The notes beneath the pieces are model-generated. The model had not been told where the DNA came from. It did not search any database and worked only from the letters and a program-made list of their open reading frames with translations. The position numbers and the translations under genes are program-made. 64,000 nucleotides of DNA from Anoxynatronum sibiricum. Its GTDB lineage: Bacteria; Bacillota; Clostridia; Peptostreptococcales; Tindalliaceae. This document shows positions 8,524 through 16,880 of this stretch, piece by piece; within the stretch, counting starts at the first letter, position 1, and each line of letters begins with the position of its first letter. Location of the stretch: assembly GCF_039414295.1 (NCBI RefSeq), contig NZ_JBCITM010000007.1:127757-191756 (forward strand). The letters are read 5' to 3'.

Positions 8524-8556
8524 AAAGAAAAAAAGACCGACAGCGATCTGCCGGTC
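8524..8556 (-). terminator. Intrinsic terminator of the peroxiredoxin gene
   Basis: On the minus strand GACCGGCAG pairs with CTGTCGGTC (one G-U pair) around a 4-base loop, and seven T residues follow. It lies about 70 bases past the peroxiredoxin stop. Confidence 0.85.
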
Positions 8557-8624
8557 CATCAAAAAGGGAGTGACTGAAAATAACGATATGTTCGATGTAA
8601 CGATATGATCGATATTGGGCGAAA

Positions 8625-9164
8625 CTACAGCATTTCATCTCCCGGGTTCCAGTTTACGGGGCACAACCCGCCGGTTTTAAGAGCCTGGAGCACCCGAAGG
8701 GTCTCCTCAACGCTGCGACCAACGTTCAGGTCATGGACCACACTGTAGCGGACCACACCTTCAGGGTCGATTATGAAAAGACCGCGAAGGGCAATGCCGT
8801 CTTCTTCCACCAGCACGCCATAATCCTTCGCCACTTTCTGTGTCATATCAGAGGCCAGGGGAAACTGAAGCTTTCCAAGACCGCCCTTATCATGCGCCTG
8901 ATGAATCCACGCCTTATGGGAATGTTCACTGTCAGTACTGACACCCAGCACTTCGGCGTTGGCCTTGGCGAAGTCTTCAATTCGTCCGTTGATTCCGGTG
9001 ATTTCAGTGGGGCAAACAAATGTAAAATCAAGGGGATAGAAGAACATGACCAACCATTTGCCCTTGTAATCATCCAAGGATACCTTCCCAAACCGTTCCC
9101 CTTCACCATCCACGTATTTCATTTCAAAGTAAGGGGCTTTGTTGCCAACAAGACGCTCTGCCAT
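8625..9164 (-). CDS. Typical 2-Cys peroxiredoxin (AhpC/Prx1 type)
   Basis: This cytoplasmic thiol peroxidase reduces hydrogen peroxide and organic peroxides. It has 179 residues, with the peroxidatic Cys51 in FVCPTE, the DFTFVCPTE and GVSTDSEHSHKAW stretches of the Prx1 group, and the resolving Cys168 in GGLCPVNW. The C-terminal tail is short. The start follows AGGAGGTTGAAAAA. No dedicated AhpF reductase lies beside it. The nearby lpdA could serve in a lipoamide-linked reduction, but that is speculation. Two PerR-like boxes overlap and precede its promoter. Confidence 0.93.
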   Translation of the reverse strand: MAERLVGNKAPYFEMKYVDGEGERFGKVSLDDYKGKWLVMFFYPLDFTFVCPTEITGINGRIEDFAKANAEVLGVSTDSEHSHKAWIHQAHDKGGLGKLQFPLASDMTQKVAKDYGVLVEEDGIALRGLFIIDPEGVVRYSVVHDLNVGRSVEETLRVLQALKTGGLCPVNWNPGDEML

Positions 9165-9227
9165 TTTTTCAACCTCCTGATGTGTTTGAATGTGTTTATC
9201 TTTTTAATTTATATCCTGTCACAGACT

Positions 9228-9278
9228 ATTTAAACATAAATGGTAATTATTTTCAATGCATATTTGTAATTATTTTAA
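9228..9278 (-). promoter_or_regulatory. Peroxiredoxin promoter with tandem PerR-like boxes
   Basis: On the minus strand, TTGAAA (9251-9256) and TTAAAT (9228-9233) are separated by 17 bases. The box at 9264-9278 reads TTGTAATTATTTTAA on the plus strand, matching 13 of the 14 fixed-plus-one positions of the PerR consensus TTATAATNATTATAA apart from two substitutions. A weaker copy (TGGTAATTATTTTCA, 9243-9257) overlaps the -35. The shared core TAATTATTTT repeats 23 bp apart. Peroxide-responsive repression is inferred. Confidence 0.6.
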
Positions 9279-9295
9279 TTTCCGACCAAAATATT

Positions 9296-9320
9296 ACCGG
9301 CTCCCTTTTGGAGAGCCGGT
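9296..9320 (-). terminator. Possible terminator after lpdA
   Basis: ACCGGCTC pairs with GAGCCGGT around a 9-base loop, 30 bases past the lpdA stop. Only an AT-rich stretch without a clean T run follows on the minus strand, so this is a weak terminator or a stabilising hairpin. Confidence 0.5.
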
Positions 9321-9349
9321 TCACTGAGGATGCTGCCTGATGTAATTTG

Positions 9350-10759
9350 TTACTTTTTAGGTTTGCGGGGAGGCGCATTGTGAATGGCTTCACCCTTGGT
9401 GGCCAGCACCGCCTCCAGCACACTTTCTGCCAGGGTTGGATGCGCATGAATGGTGTTGGCCACATCTTCCAGGGTCATGTCATGGGCCAAAGCCAAGGCC
9501 AGTTCATGAATCAGATCAGAAGCATGGGGTCCCATGATATGGGCTCCCAGCAGCCGATGGTCATCTTCTCGGGCCAGTATTTTGACAAATCCATCAGTCT
9601 CACCCATGGCCAGGGCTTTTCCATTAGCACCAAAGAGGAACTTGCCTGAAATATAGGGGATGCCCGCTTCTTTCAGTTCTTCTTCTGTTTTTCCCACACC
9701 TGCCAGCTGGGGATCCATGAAAACACAGTCCGGTACTACGTCAAGCCGAATTTCCGGTGTGTGTCCCATGATTCTTTCCACCGCTGCAATTCCCTGATGA
9801 GAGGCCACATGGGCCAGCATCATGCCGCCCAAAGCATCTCCTATGGCGTAAATACCGGGCACATTGGTTTCAAAGTTATCGTTCACCTGGATGCCTTTGG
9901 CATTATGGGCCACTCCTGCCGCCTCAAGTCCCAGACGACCCAGCATGGGCTCCCGGCCGGGGGCCATCAACAGCACATCAGTGGTGACGGTATCGGTTTC
10001 GCCGGTTTTCTTGTTTCGTACCTCCACTGTCAGCACATCATTTTCCCGGGCAACACCAGTGACACGGCAATCCTGCAACAGATTCAGCCCCTGTTTTTTC
10101 AGATAGGGCTGAACCCGTTTTACCATTTCGCCATCCATGCGCTTCAACAGCGTGGAAGAGATTACCGTTACTTCAGATCCCATGGCCTGGAAAATAGCTG
10201 CCAGCTCAATGCCAATGACGCCACTGCCGGCCACTGCCAATCGCTTGGGTACGTGATCGATGTTCAGCAAGTCATCACTGGTGATAACTCCCGGCAGATC
10301 GGCCCCTTCCACCGGCAGGACAGATGGTTTGGAACCGGCTGCCAGCAGTATGTGCGCCGCTTCCAGAATCTGGGTGGTGCCGTCTTCCATGGCGACCGCA
10401 ATTGTTTTATCTGCCTGAAGGGTTGCCCAGCCTTTGATGATTTCCACTTTGTAGGCTTTCAGCAACCGTTCAATCCCTGACACCAGTTGGGTGACCACCG
10501 ACTGCTTTCGTTCCTGAATGGTATTGAAATCGATGGTAAACCCTTCCAGCTGAATGCCGAAGTGGCCCATTTCCTTTAGTTCATTAATTTTTTTGGCATT
10601 GGTATACAGTGCCTTGGTGGAGATGCACCCCCGGTTCAGGCAGGTACCGCCAATGTCTCTTCCTTCGATAAGTGTTACCTGAGCACCCAGCTGTGCTGCA
10701 CGAATGGCCGCCACATACCCACCGGGACCTGCTCCGATAATCACCAACTCTTTCTTCAT
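9350..10759 (-). CDS. lpdA: Dihydrolipoamide dehydrogenase (E3 / L-protein)
   Basis: This flavoprotein reoxidises dihydrolipoyl groups of E2 or GcvH with NAD+. Its 469 residues carry an N-terminal FAD dinucleotide fold (IIGAGPGGYVAA), the redox-active disulfide GGTCLNRGC (Cys40, Cys45), an NAD-binding fold (VAGSGVIGIELA) and the C-terminal dimer domain with AHPTLAE. There is no N-terminal lipoyl domain. The start follows GGGAGGCAGTTTGA. It lies between the acetoin-dehydrogenase operon and the glycine cleavage operon, neither of which has another E3 in view, so it could serve both. Confidence 0.95.
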   Translation of the reverse strand: MKKELVIIGAGPGGYVAAIRAAQLGAQVTLIEGRDIGGTCLNRGCISTKALYTNAKKINELKEMGHFGIQLEGFTIDFNTIQERKQSVVTQLVSGIERLLKAYKVEIIKGWATLQADKTIAVAMEDGTTQILEAAHILLAAGSKPSVLPVEGADLPGVITSDDLLNIDHVPKRLAVAGSGVIGIELAAIFQAMGSEVTVISSTLLKRMDGEMVKRVQPYLKKQGLNLLQDCRVTGVARENDVLTVEVRNKKTGETDTVTTDVLLMAPGREPMLGRLGLEAAGVAHNAKGIQVNDNFETNVPGIYAIGDALGGMMLAHVASHQGIAAVERIMGHTPEIRLDVVPDCVFMDPQLAGVGKTEEELKEAGIPYISGKFLFGANGKALAMGETDGFVKILAREDDHRLLGAHIMGPHASDLIHELALALAHDMTLEDVANTIHAHPTLAESVLEAVLATKGEAIHNAPPRKPKK

Positions 10760-10803
10760 TCAAACTGCCTCCCTTTAAGTGATAAACGCCGCTTTGTTTT
10801 TTC

Positions 10804-11742
10804 TTACACCCCACCCAGCAGCACCAGGTACAGGGGAATCACCACCAGACTGGCGATGGTGGTTGCCGAGGCGCCCAGAGCCGCAAACTGATCGTCTGCC
10901 CCGTAAGCCCGGGAAACGATCACCGCCTGGGTCATCACCGGCATGGCTGACTGAATCACAAAGACATTCCGCATAATGGCGGGCACCGGTATCAATTGCA
11001 ACAACAGATAAATCATCAGTGGTGAAATCAGATACCGCCCCATCAGTACCAGCACCAGTGCCTTGTTCAGCCGCATTTGGCTGAGAGGCAGTGACACCAG
11101 TACAATTCCCACAAAAAACAGGGAGAGGGGGGTGGTGATCCGACCCACGGTGGTGGCCGTATCTAAAATAACCCGGGGCAGCGGAATGTTCAGTAAAATC
11201 AGCAGCGCAGCGAACAAAAACGCCACAAAGGGAGGTGTAAATACCTTTCGCAACGCCTGCAGTGAGAATCCGCCTTCTTCCCGGGCATCACGCCGGATGC
11301 CGTAAACTCCCACAGTCCAGAACATGATGGTATTGGCCACAAAGTAAATCAGTACATAGGGAATGCTCACGTCTCCAAAGAGAGCCACATTCACCGGCAA
11401 TCCCACAAAAATGGTGTTGGACATGGCAAACATGCAGGAGAAAACACCCTGCTGATTTTGAGGAATCCGAAAAAGCCTTGCTGTGACCATGGCACACCCG
11501 TAAGATAAGAGCATACCTGCCAGGGGAATCAGGAAACCCATTCCCATGACCAGGAGCTGTTCCCGGTCGAAAAAATTCATCATGTTGGCCACCATCATCG
11601 CCGGCAGGGTGATGTTCATCACCAGCCGGGAAAACATGGCGGAGGTATGCTCATCAAACCATTCTTTTTTAGTGAGCACATACCCGATGGCAATCATGAT
11701 CATGATACTGAGGACACTTTGGATCGCATTGAGAAAAATCAT
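10804..11742 (-). CDS. AEC-family (auxin efflux carrier-like) permease
   Basis: This integral membrane transporter has 312 residues and about ten hydrophobic segments in two five-helix halves, as expected for the AEC family. Bacterial members carry malate, other organic acids or amino acids, but no substrate can be read from this sequence. The ATG at 11742 follows AAGGAGCGACCACC; a longer frame to 11787 lacks a ribosome site. It ends 44 bases before lpdA and may be co-transcribed with it. Confidence 0.82.
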   Translation of the reverse strand: MIFLNAIQSVLSIMIMIAIGYVLTKKEWFDEHTSAMFSRLVMNITLPAMMVANMMNFFDREQLLVMGMGFLIPLAGMLLSYGCAMVTARLFRIPQNQQGVFSCMFAMSNTIFVGLPVNVALFGDVSIPYVLIYFVANTIMFWTVGVYGIRRDAREEGGFSLQALRKVFTPPFVAFLFAALLILLNIPLPRVILDTATTVGRITTPLSLFFVGIVLVSLPLSQMRLNKALVLVLMGRYLISPLMIYLLLQLIPVPAIMRNVFVIQSAMPVMTQAVIVSRAYGADDQFAALGASATTIASLVVIPLYLVLLGGV

Positions 11743-11872
11743 GGTGGTCGCTCCTTCATCCGGTTTAATCTTCATTAGGCTATTCATTATTATGCATGAT
11801 TATAACCGACCCAAAGCGCCCCGTCAAAACTTTTTGCTGCCATGAGGCTGCGTCTTCGCAAACCGTCGGCAG

Positions 11873-11900
11873 TAAAAAGAATGCCGGAGATTCTCCGGCA
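11873..11900 (-). terminator. Terminator downstream of the glycine cleavage operon
   Basis: On the minus strand TGCCGGAG and CTCCGGCA form an 8-bp stem with a 3-base loop, followed by TTCTTTTTAC. It lies about 140 bases beyond the gcvPB stop. Its stem sequence is repeated in the hairpin at 11960-11984. Confidence 0.65.
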
Positions 11901-11959
11901 ATCCCAGACTTCAACCAAAAAAGACAGAGACAAGTCGAAACTCTTTGCCCTCACCTGTA

Positions 11960-11988
11960 GAGTGCCGGAGGTTCTCCGGCACTCTTTT
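11960..11988. repeat. Second hairpin sharing the TGCCGGAG/CTCCGGCA core
   Basis: An 11-bp perfect stem (GAGTGCCGGAG/CTCCGGCACTC) with a 3-base loop is followed on the plus strand by TTTTCGTTT. The inner stem is identical to that at 11882-11900, 78 bp away. Its T run faces the plus strand, where no upstream gene exists, so it may act as a bidirectional block or be a small duplicated element. Confidence 0.55.
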
Positions 11989-12038
11989 CGTTTACTCATA
12001 CTGTGTCACGCCATCTTTTTTTCGGTGGTATTGTGGTG

Positions 12039-13508
12039 CTACTGAGAGGCTCCCGGCATGGCGCATTTCAGCACCGGCTGTCGGGCCGCCTTCACTTCAT
12101 CCAGTCGGCGTACCGGGGTTACATGAGGTGCTGCTTTCAGCAGTTCCGGATTTTCGTCGGCTTCTTTGGAAATGGCTGCCATGGCTTCAATAAAAGCATC
12201 CAGCGTCTCCAGACTTTCTGTCTCTGTGGGCTCGATCATGAGGGCTTCCGGCACAATCAGAGGGAAATAGACCGTGGGCGGGTGGAATCCGTAATCCAGC
12301 AGGCGCTTGGCCACATCCATGGTATTGACTTCCAGCTCTTTCTTGCCCAGTCCTGCCAGTACAAATTCATGCTTGCACACCCGGTCGATGGGGAGACGGT
12401 AGTAGTTCTTCAGGTGATGCATCAGGTAGTTGGCGTTCAGTACCGCCATCTGACTCACTCTTTTAAGCCCTTCCGCTCCCATGGTTTTCATGTAGGTGTA
12501 GGCCCGCACATTGATGCCGAAGTTGCCATAGAAGGCACGAATACGGCCGATGCTTTGGGGCCGGTCTTCATCCAGATAGTAGGTATCGCCTTTTTTCTCA
12601 ATCATTGGTGCCGGCAGGAAGGGTACCAGGTGTTTCTTCACACCCACGGGACCGCTGCCGGGACCGCCGCCGCCGTGGGGGGTGGTCATGGTTTTATGAA
12701 GGTTCAGATGCACCACATCGAATCCCATGTCTCCGGGACGGGAAATTCCCAGAATGGCATTGGCATTGGCACCGTCATAGTACAGCAGGCCTCCGGCTTC
12801 GTGAACCAGACGGGCCACTTCCTGAATGTTTTCTTCATAAAGTCCCAGGGTACTGGGATTGGTCAGCATCAAGCCTGCCACTTCGTCACTCAGGGCAGCC
12901 TTCAGGCTTTCAAGGTCCACGTTGCCGTCTTTGTCAGACTTGATTTCCACCACATCGAAACCCACCACCTGAGCGCTGGAAGGGTTGGTGCCATGGGCCG
13001 AATCCGGCACAATGATTTTGGTTCGTTTGTGGTCATCACGGCTTTCATGGTAAGCCTTCATGATCATCAGACCGGTCATTTCGCCGTGGGCGCCGGCTGC
13101 CGGTTGAAGGGTCACCCGCTCCATCCCGGTGATTTCCGCCAGCATTTCATCCAGCTCATACATCAGCTGAAGGGCTCCCTGAACCGTTTCTTCCGGCTGA
13201 TAAGGGTGTAAATTGGCAAAACCGGGGAGTGCCGCCATATCTTCATTGATTTTTGGATTATATTTCATGGTGCAGGAACCCAGAGGGTAAAAACCCTTGT
13301 CAATGGCGAAGTTCTTCTGGGAGAGGTTGACAAAATGGCGAATTACATCCACTTCGCTCACCTCTGGCAGCGCGGGTTCATCCTGCCGCAGCATGCCGGC
13401 GGGAATTCCCTGCTCCACCTCCATGTCCTTCAGTTCATCCGGCGGTAATCGATAACCGGTTCTGCCAGGCTTCGTAATGTCGCACAGTAATTTAGTGTAT
13501 TCTTTCAT
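12039..13508 (-). CDS. gcvPB: Glycine dehydrogenase (decarboxylating) subunit 2, P-protein beta half
   Basis: This PLP subunit of the split P-protein decarboxylates glycine and loads aminomethyl on lipoyl-GcvH. Its 489 residues include the PLP-binding Lys272 in NLHKTMTTPHGGGG and a Gly-rich loop after it. The start overlaps the gcvPA stop (ATGA), a typical translational coupling, and follows GGAGGTGGCAAAAGC. It is the last gene of gcvT-gcvH-gcvPA-gcvPB, the gene order common in clostridia. The reverse direction (glycine synthesis) is also possible in anaerobes with an active formyl-THF branch. Confidence 0.96.
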   Translation of the reverse strand: MKEYTKLLCDITKPGRTGYRLPPDELKDMEVEQGIPAGMLRQDEPALPEVSEVDVIRHFVNLSQKNFAIDKGFYPLGSCTMKYNPKINEDMAALPGFANLHPYQPEETVQGALQLMYELDEMLAEITGMERVTLQPAAGAHGEMTGLMIMKAYHESRDDHKRTKIIVPDSAHGTNPSSAQVVGFDVVEIKSDKDGNVDLESLKAALSDEVAGLMLTNPSTLGLYEENIQEVARLVHEAGGLLYYDGANANAILGISRPGDMGFDVVHLNLHKTMTTPHGGGGPGSGPVGVKKHLVPFLPAPMIEKKGDTYYLDEDRPQSIGRIRAFYGNFGINVRAYTYMKTMGAEGLKRVSQMAVLNANYLMHHLKNYYRLPIDRVCKHEFVLAGLGKKELEVNTMDVAKRLLDYGFHPPTVYFPLIVPEALMIEPTETESLETLDAFIEAMAAISKEADENPELLKAAPHVTPVRRLDEVKAARQPVLKCAMPGASQ

Positions 13509-14851
13509 GCTTTTGCCACCTCCAGACCTTTCACCAGCCGCTGAATGTCATCCAGGGTGCGTTTTTCCGTCACGCAGAAGAGCAGGCTGTTGGGTTGATC
13601 CTGGTAATGTTTCCCCAGTTCATAGCCACCCAGAATCCCCTCTTTCAAAAGGGCTTCATTGACAGCCGCCGGCGATGTGGGCACCTGCACTGCAAATTCC
13701 TTGAAGAAGGGCTTGTCGAAAGCCCGCTTGTAACCTTCCACCTTCTCGATTTCCGCCAGGGCGTGATGGGCTTTTTTGTAAGACTGGCGCGCCACTTCCT
13801 GGATGCCTTTCTTACCCAGCACCGACATATACACCAACGCTGCCAGGGCGTTCAGCGCCTGGTTGGAGCAGATGTTGGAGGTGGCTTTTTCTCGGCGGAT
13901 ATGCTGTTCCCGGGTCTGCAGGGTTAACACATAGCCAGTTTTGCCTTCAATATCGGTGGTTTGACCGGCAATACGGCCGGGCATCTTGCGCATCAGTTTG
14001 GTGGTGGCCGCCATGAATCCCAGATAGGGGCCGCCGTAGCTCATGGGGTTTCCCATGGCATGGCCTTCACCCACCACAATGTCGGCGCCCAAATCTCCTG
14101 GCGCTTTCAAAATGCCCAGGGAAATGGGATCCACATTCATAATGAGCAGGCCCTTGACTTCGTGAATCATTTTTTCGACTTCTTCCACCTCTTCAATAAT
14201 GCCGAAGAAGTTGGGATTCTGTAAAATGACACCGGCTGTTTCTTTGGTGATCATCGCCTTCATTTTTTCCAGATCGGTGACACCTGCTGAGGCCGGTACT
14301 GTTTCCACCTTCAACCCGTTGAAATGGGCGTAAGTGTTCAGCACCTGGCGAGTTTCCGGATGCACGGTTTCTGAAATAAGAATGGCCTTGCGCCGGGTGG
14401 CATCCGCCGCCATGCTGGCTGCCTCTGCCGTGGCTGTGGAGCCGTCGTACATGGAGGCATTGGAAAGATCCATCCCAGTGAGGTTGGCAATCATGGTCTG
14501 AAATTCAAAAATGGCCTGCAGGGTCCCCTGGCTGATTTCTGCCTGATAGGGGGTGTAAGCGGTGTAGAATTCTGATCGGCCGGTGATGTGTTTCACCACC
14601 GTGGGAATGTAATGGTCATAGGCACCGGCTCCCAGAAAACTCAGGAGCTCGCCGGTGGGTTTGTTTTTTCCCGCCAGACCGTTCATCAGCCGCTGCACTT
14701 CAAGCTCTGACTTTGGTGCCTCCAGGTTCAGTTCCCGGCCAAGGCGCACTTCTTTGGGGATGTCGGCAAACAGCTCTTCCAACTCTTTCATCCCCAGCGT
14801 ATCCAACATGTATTTCACATCTTCTTCGGTGTGGGGAATATATGGAAACAT
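13505..14851 (-). CDS. gcvPA: Glycine dehydrogenase (decarboxylating) subunit 1, P-protein alpha half
   Basis: This is the partner half of the glycine decarboxylase; it lacks the PLP lysine and completes the active site. It has 448 residues and starts MFPYIPHTEEDVKYML, the normal family start. The ATG at 14851 follows AGGAGGCATAAT, which lies inside the end of gcvH; six upstream codons in frame are not needed. Family stretches such as GAGAYDHYIP and TPYQAEISQGTLQ are intact. Confidence 0.96.
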   Translation of the reverse strand: MFPYIPHTEEDVKYMLDTLGMKELEELFADIPKEVRLGRELNLEAPKSELEVQRLMNGLAGKNKPTGELLSFLGAGAYDHYIPTVVKHITGRSEFYTAYTPYQAEISQGTLQAIFEFQTMIANLTGMDLSNASMYDGSTATAEAASMAADATRRKAILISETVHPETRQVLNTYAHFNGLKVETVPASAGVTDLEKMKAMITKETAGVILQNPNFFGIIEEVEEVEKMIHEVKGLLIMNVDPISLGILKAPGDLGADIVVGEGHAMGNPMSYGGPYLGFMAATTKLMRKMPGRIAGQTTDIEGKTGYVLTLQTREQHIRREKATSNICSNQALNALAALVYMSVLGKKGIQEVARQSYKKAHHALAEIEKVEGYKRAFDKPFFKEFAVQVPTSPAAVNEALLKEGILGGYELGKHYQDQPNSLLFCVTEKRTLDDIQRLVKGLEVAKA

Positions 14852-14852
14852 A

Positions 14853-15236
14853 TTATGCCTCCTCTTCACAGAAACGCTCGTAGTCAGCAGGTGTCATCAG
14901 TTCATCCAGCTGGCTTTTGTTGGTGATCTTAAATTTCAGGAACCAGTTTTCCAGCGGCGACTGATTGATCTGACCCGGGTCATCTTCCAGCTCAGTGTTG
15001 ATTTCGGTCACAACGCCGTCCAAAGGCATGTACATGTCTGCAGCAGCCTTTACAGATTCCACCACTCCGAAGGAATCACCAGCACTGTATTCTTCATCCA
15101 CTTCCGGCAGTTCCACAAACACAATATCTCCCAGTGCTTTTGATGCGAACTCCGTCAGTCCCACATAGGCTTCCTCTCCCTGTACATCCACCCACTCGTG
15201 CTCATTGGTAAACAGCAGGTCTTTCATAACTCTCAT
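14853..15236 (-). CDS. gcvH: Glycine cleavage system H protein
   Basis: This small lipoyl carrier shuttles the aminomethyl group among P, T and L proteins. It has 127 residues, with the lipoylated Lys63 in VESVKAAAD and the conserved start FTNEHEWV. The start (MRVMKDLLF) follows AGGAGGACTGAAC. It lies between gcvT and gcvPA, one base from the gcvPA start. Confidence 0.97.
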   Translation of the reverse strand: MRVMKDLLFTNEHEWVDVQGEEAYVGLTEFASKALGDIVFVELPEVDEEYSAGDSFGVVESVKAAADMYMPLDGVVTEINTELEDDPGQINQSPLENWFLKFKITNKSQLDELMTPADYERFCEEEA

Positions 15237-15327
15237 GTTCAGTCCTCCTCATTTTCATGTTTTTGGGGTTTCCTTTGGTATTGCTTGATGTTGATTGATG
15301 TTGATGCTTATTGATAGAACCTGGGAG

Positions 15328-16440
15328 TTATCCCCGGGCCTTGGTTCTCTTTCGATAAAGGGGCAGTTTCACGATTTTTGCCTTCACCTGTTTGTTTCGA
15401 ATCTGAACTTCCAGCGTTTCGGCACCTGTCACTTTTTGCCTGTCCACCAGGGCCTGCCCCACGTTTTTATTCAATGTGGGAGACAAATAACCCGTGGTGA
15501 CAAAGCCGATTTTTTCACCATTAAGCAGCACTTCATAATCACTGCGGGCAATGCCCCTTTCAATGAGTTCGAAGCCCACCAGCTTCCGGGGCGGCCCTTG
15601 CTCTTTCTGTTGAGCCAGCACTTCCCGGCCGATGAAATCCTCTTTTTTCAGGGAGACAAAGTATCCCAGTCCCGCTTCAAGCGGAGTGATGCTGTCGGAG
15701 ATCTCATGCCCGTACAGGGGTAAACCGGCTTCAAAGCGCAGGGTGTCACGGCACCCCAAACCAGCCGGTTTGACTCCTTTGGATGCACCGGCTTCCATAA
15801 TAGCCACCCAGACTTTCTCCAGTTCGTTCCAAGAGGTGTATACCTCAAAACCATCCTCACCGGTGTATCCGGTGCGGGAAACCAAACACTGCACTCCGGC
15901 AATGGCAACGTTGTCTTTGAAATTGAAGAAACCAATTTCAGACAGATTGGTGTCTGTCAGAGACTGCAGGATTTCTTCTGCCAGAGGTCCCTGCAGGGCC
16001 AGCTCTCCTGTCTCGGAAGACTGGTTGGTGAGACTCACCTGGTATCCGGCGGCCTGCTCCTGCATCCAGACCACGTCTTTATCCACATTGCCGGCGTTAA
16101 TCACCAAGAGGTACCGGTCAGACTCATATCGGTAAACCAGCAGATCATCCACCACGGTTCCGTTAGGGTAACACATCATGGTGTAGAGAATCTCGCCGTT
16201 GACCATGGCTGAAAAATCATTGGTCAGCAGCTTTTGTAAATATGCCAGCGCCTCCGGTCCCTCCACCAGCACCTCGCCCATGTGTGACACATCAAACATC
16301 CCGGCCTGCTCGCGGACGGCATTGTGCTCCGCAACGAGCCCCTCATACTGCACCGGCATTTCCCAGCCGGCATAGACCACCATTTTACCGCCATTGGCTG
16401 CGTGCCAGTCCGTCAATGGTGTTTTTCTTGATTCTTCCAT
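15328..16440 (-). CDS. gcvT: Aminomethyltransferase, glycine cleavage T protein
   Basis: This enzyme transfers the methylene group from aminomethyl-GcvH to tetrahydrofolate, giving methylene-THF and ammonia. It has 370 residues, full length, with VDVSHMGEV-like (FDVSHMGEV), GYTGEDGFE and the GLGCRDTLRFEAGLPLYG folate-site stretch. The start follows AGAGGAGGCGCGTT. It is the first gene behind the glycine riboswitch. Its product, methylene-THF, is the substrate of FolD and of PanB, both encoded elsewhere in the window. Confidence 0.97.
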   Translation of the reverse strand: MEESRKTPLTDWHAANGGKMVVYAGWEMPVQYEGLVAEHNAVREQAGMFDVSHMGEVLVEGPEALAYLQKLLTNDFSAMVNGEILYTMMCYPNGTVVDDLLVYRYESDRYLLVINAGNVDKDVVWMQEQAAGYQVSLTNQSSETGELALQGPLAEEILQSLTDTNLSEIGFFNFKDNVAIAGVQCLVSRTGYTGEDGFEVYTSWNELEKVWVAIMEAGASKGVKPAGLGCRDTLRFEAGLPLYGHEISDSITPLEAGLGYFVSLKKEDFIGREVLAQQKEQGPPRKLVGFELIERGIARSDYEVLLNGEKIGFVTTGYLSPTLNKNVGQALVDRQKVTGAETLEVQIRNKQVKAKIVKLPLYRKRTKARG

Positions 16441-16530
16441 AACGCGCCTCCTCTCTATTCCCTACCATACCCCGCAAATCACTGCCTCATTCATGTGAAT
16501 CATTAAACAGAAAACCCGCAAACCGGCACG

Positions 16531-16578
16531 AAAAAAGGACACACAAACCCATCACTTGGTGATGGTGTCAGTATGTCC
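16531..16578 (-). terminator. Riboswitch expression-platform terminator
   Basis: On the minus strand the arm beginning GGACATACTG pairs imperfectly with the arm ending GTGTGTCC, with an inner CATCAC/GTGATG helix, and six T residues follow. Its 5' arm coincides with the 3' strand of the second aptamer's base stem, so glycine binding should disrupt the terminator (an ON switch). Confidence 0.8.
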
Positions 16579-16789
16579 TCTGTTATCAGGCCTGAGAGTT
16601 TCTGAGAAAACGGTGCTCGGCATCATCCGACGCAGTTTTCACCTTGCCCCTTCGGCGTTCCCTGAGGAACTTTCCAGAGTCCCGTCCAGCCACGATCCTG
16701 TTGCCTGAAAGATTCTATACCAGGGGTCCAGTCCGGTATATTGCTTCTTCGGCTCTCCTTATACTTCGGAGATCTCCCGTGACCTTCAT
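16571..16789 (-). promoter_or_regulatory. Tandem glycine riboswitch controlling the gcv operon
   Basis: Reading the minus strand, two aptamers follow each other. The first has GCCGAAGAAGCAA and AATCTTTCAGGCAACAGGA; the second has GCCGAAGGGGCAAGG and AAACTCTCAGG followed by AGAGGACA. These are the paired conserved blocks of the glycine riboswitch. The element lies between the operon promoter and gcvT and is followed by a terminator, giving glycine-induced expression by established mechanism. Confidence 0.95.
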
Positions 16790-16816
16790 TCGGTTATTAA
16801 AATGCTTTCTTATTTC

Positions 16817-16867
16817 ATTTTAATTGAGTTTGTCGAAAGATGCAACAATTGTTATTATAATGACAAT
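16817..16867 (-). promoter_or_regulatory. Promoter of the glycine riboswitch/gcv transcript with an upstream palindrome
   Basis: On the minus strand TTGCAT (16840-16845) and TAAAAT (16817-16822) are 17 bases apart, predicting a start near 16810, just before the aptamer. Directly upstream (16848-16867) is a near-perfect 20-bp palindrome ATTGTTATTATAATGACAAT, a possible regulator site. The -35 is weak. Confidence 0.45.
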
Positions 16868-16880
16868 GATTTGGATGAAC

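Noticed and set aside
11790..12045. Small open frames on both strands (67-69 codons)
   Set aside because: They consist mostly of the two repeated hairpins read through, and have no convincing ribosome site.
12003..13211. 402-codon open frame on the plus strand
   Set aside because: It lies wholly opposite gcvPB, has no family resemblance and a His/Gln-rich composition typical of reverse-complement frames in this genome.
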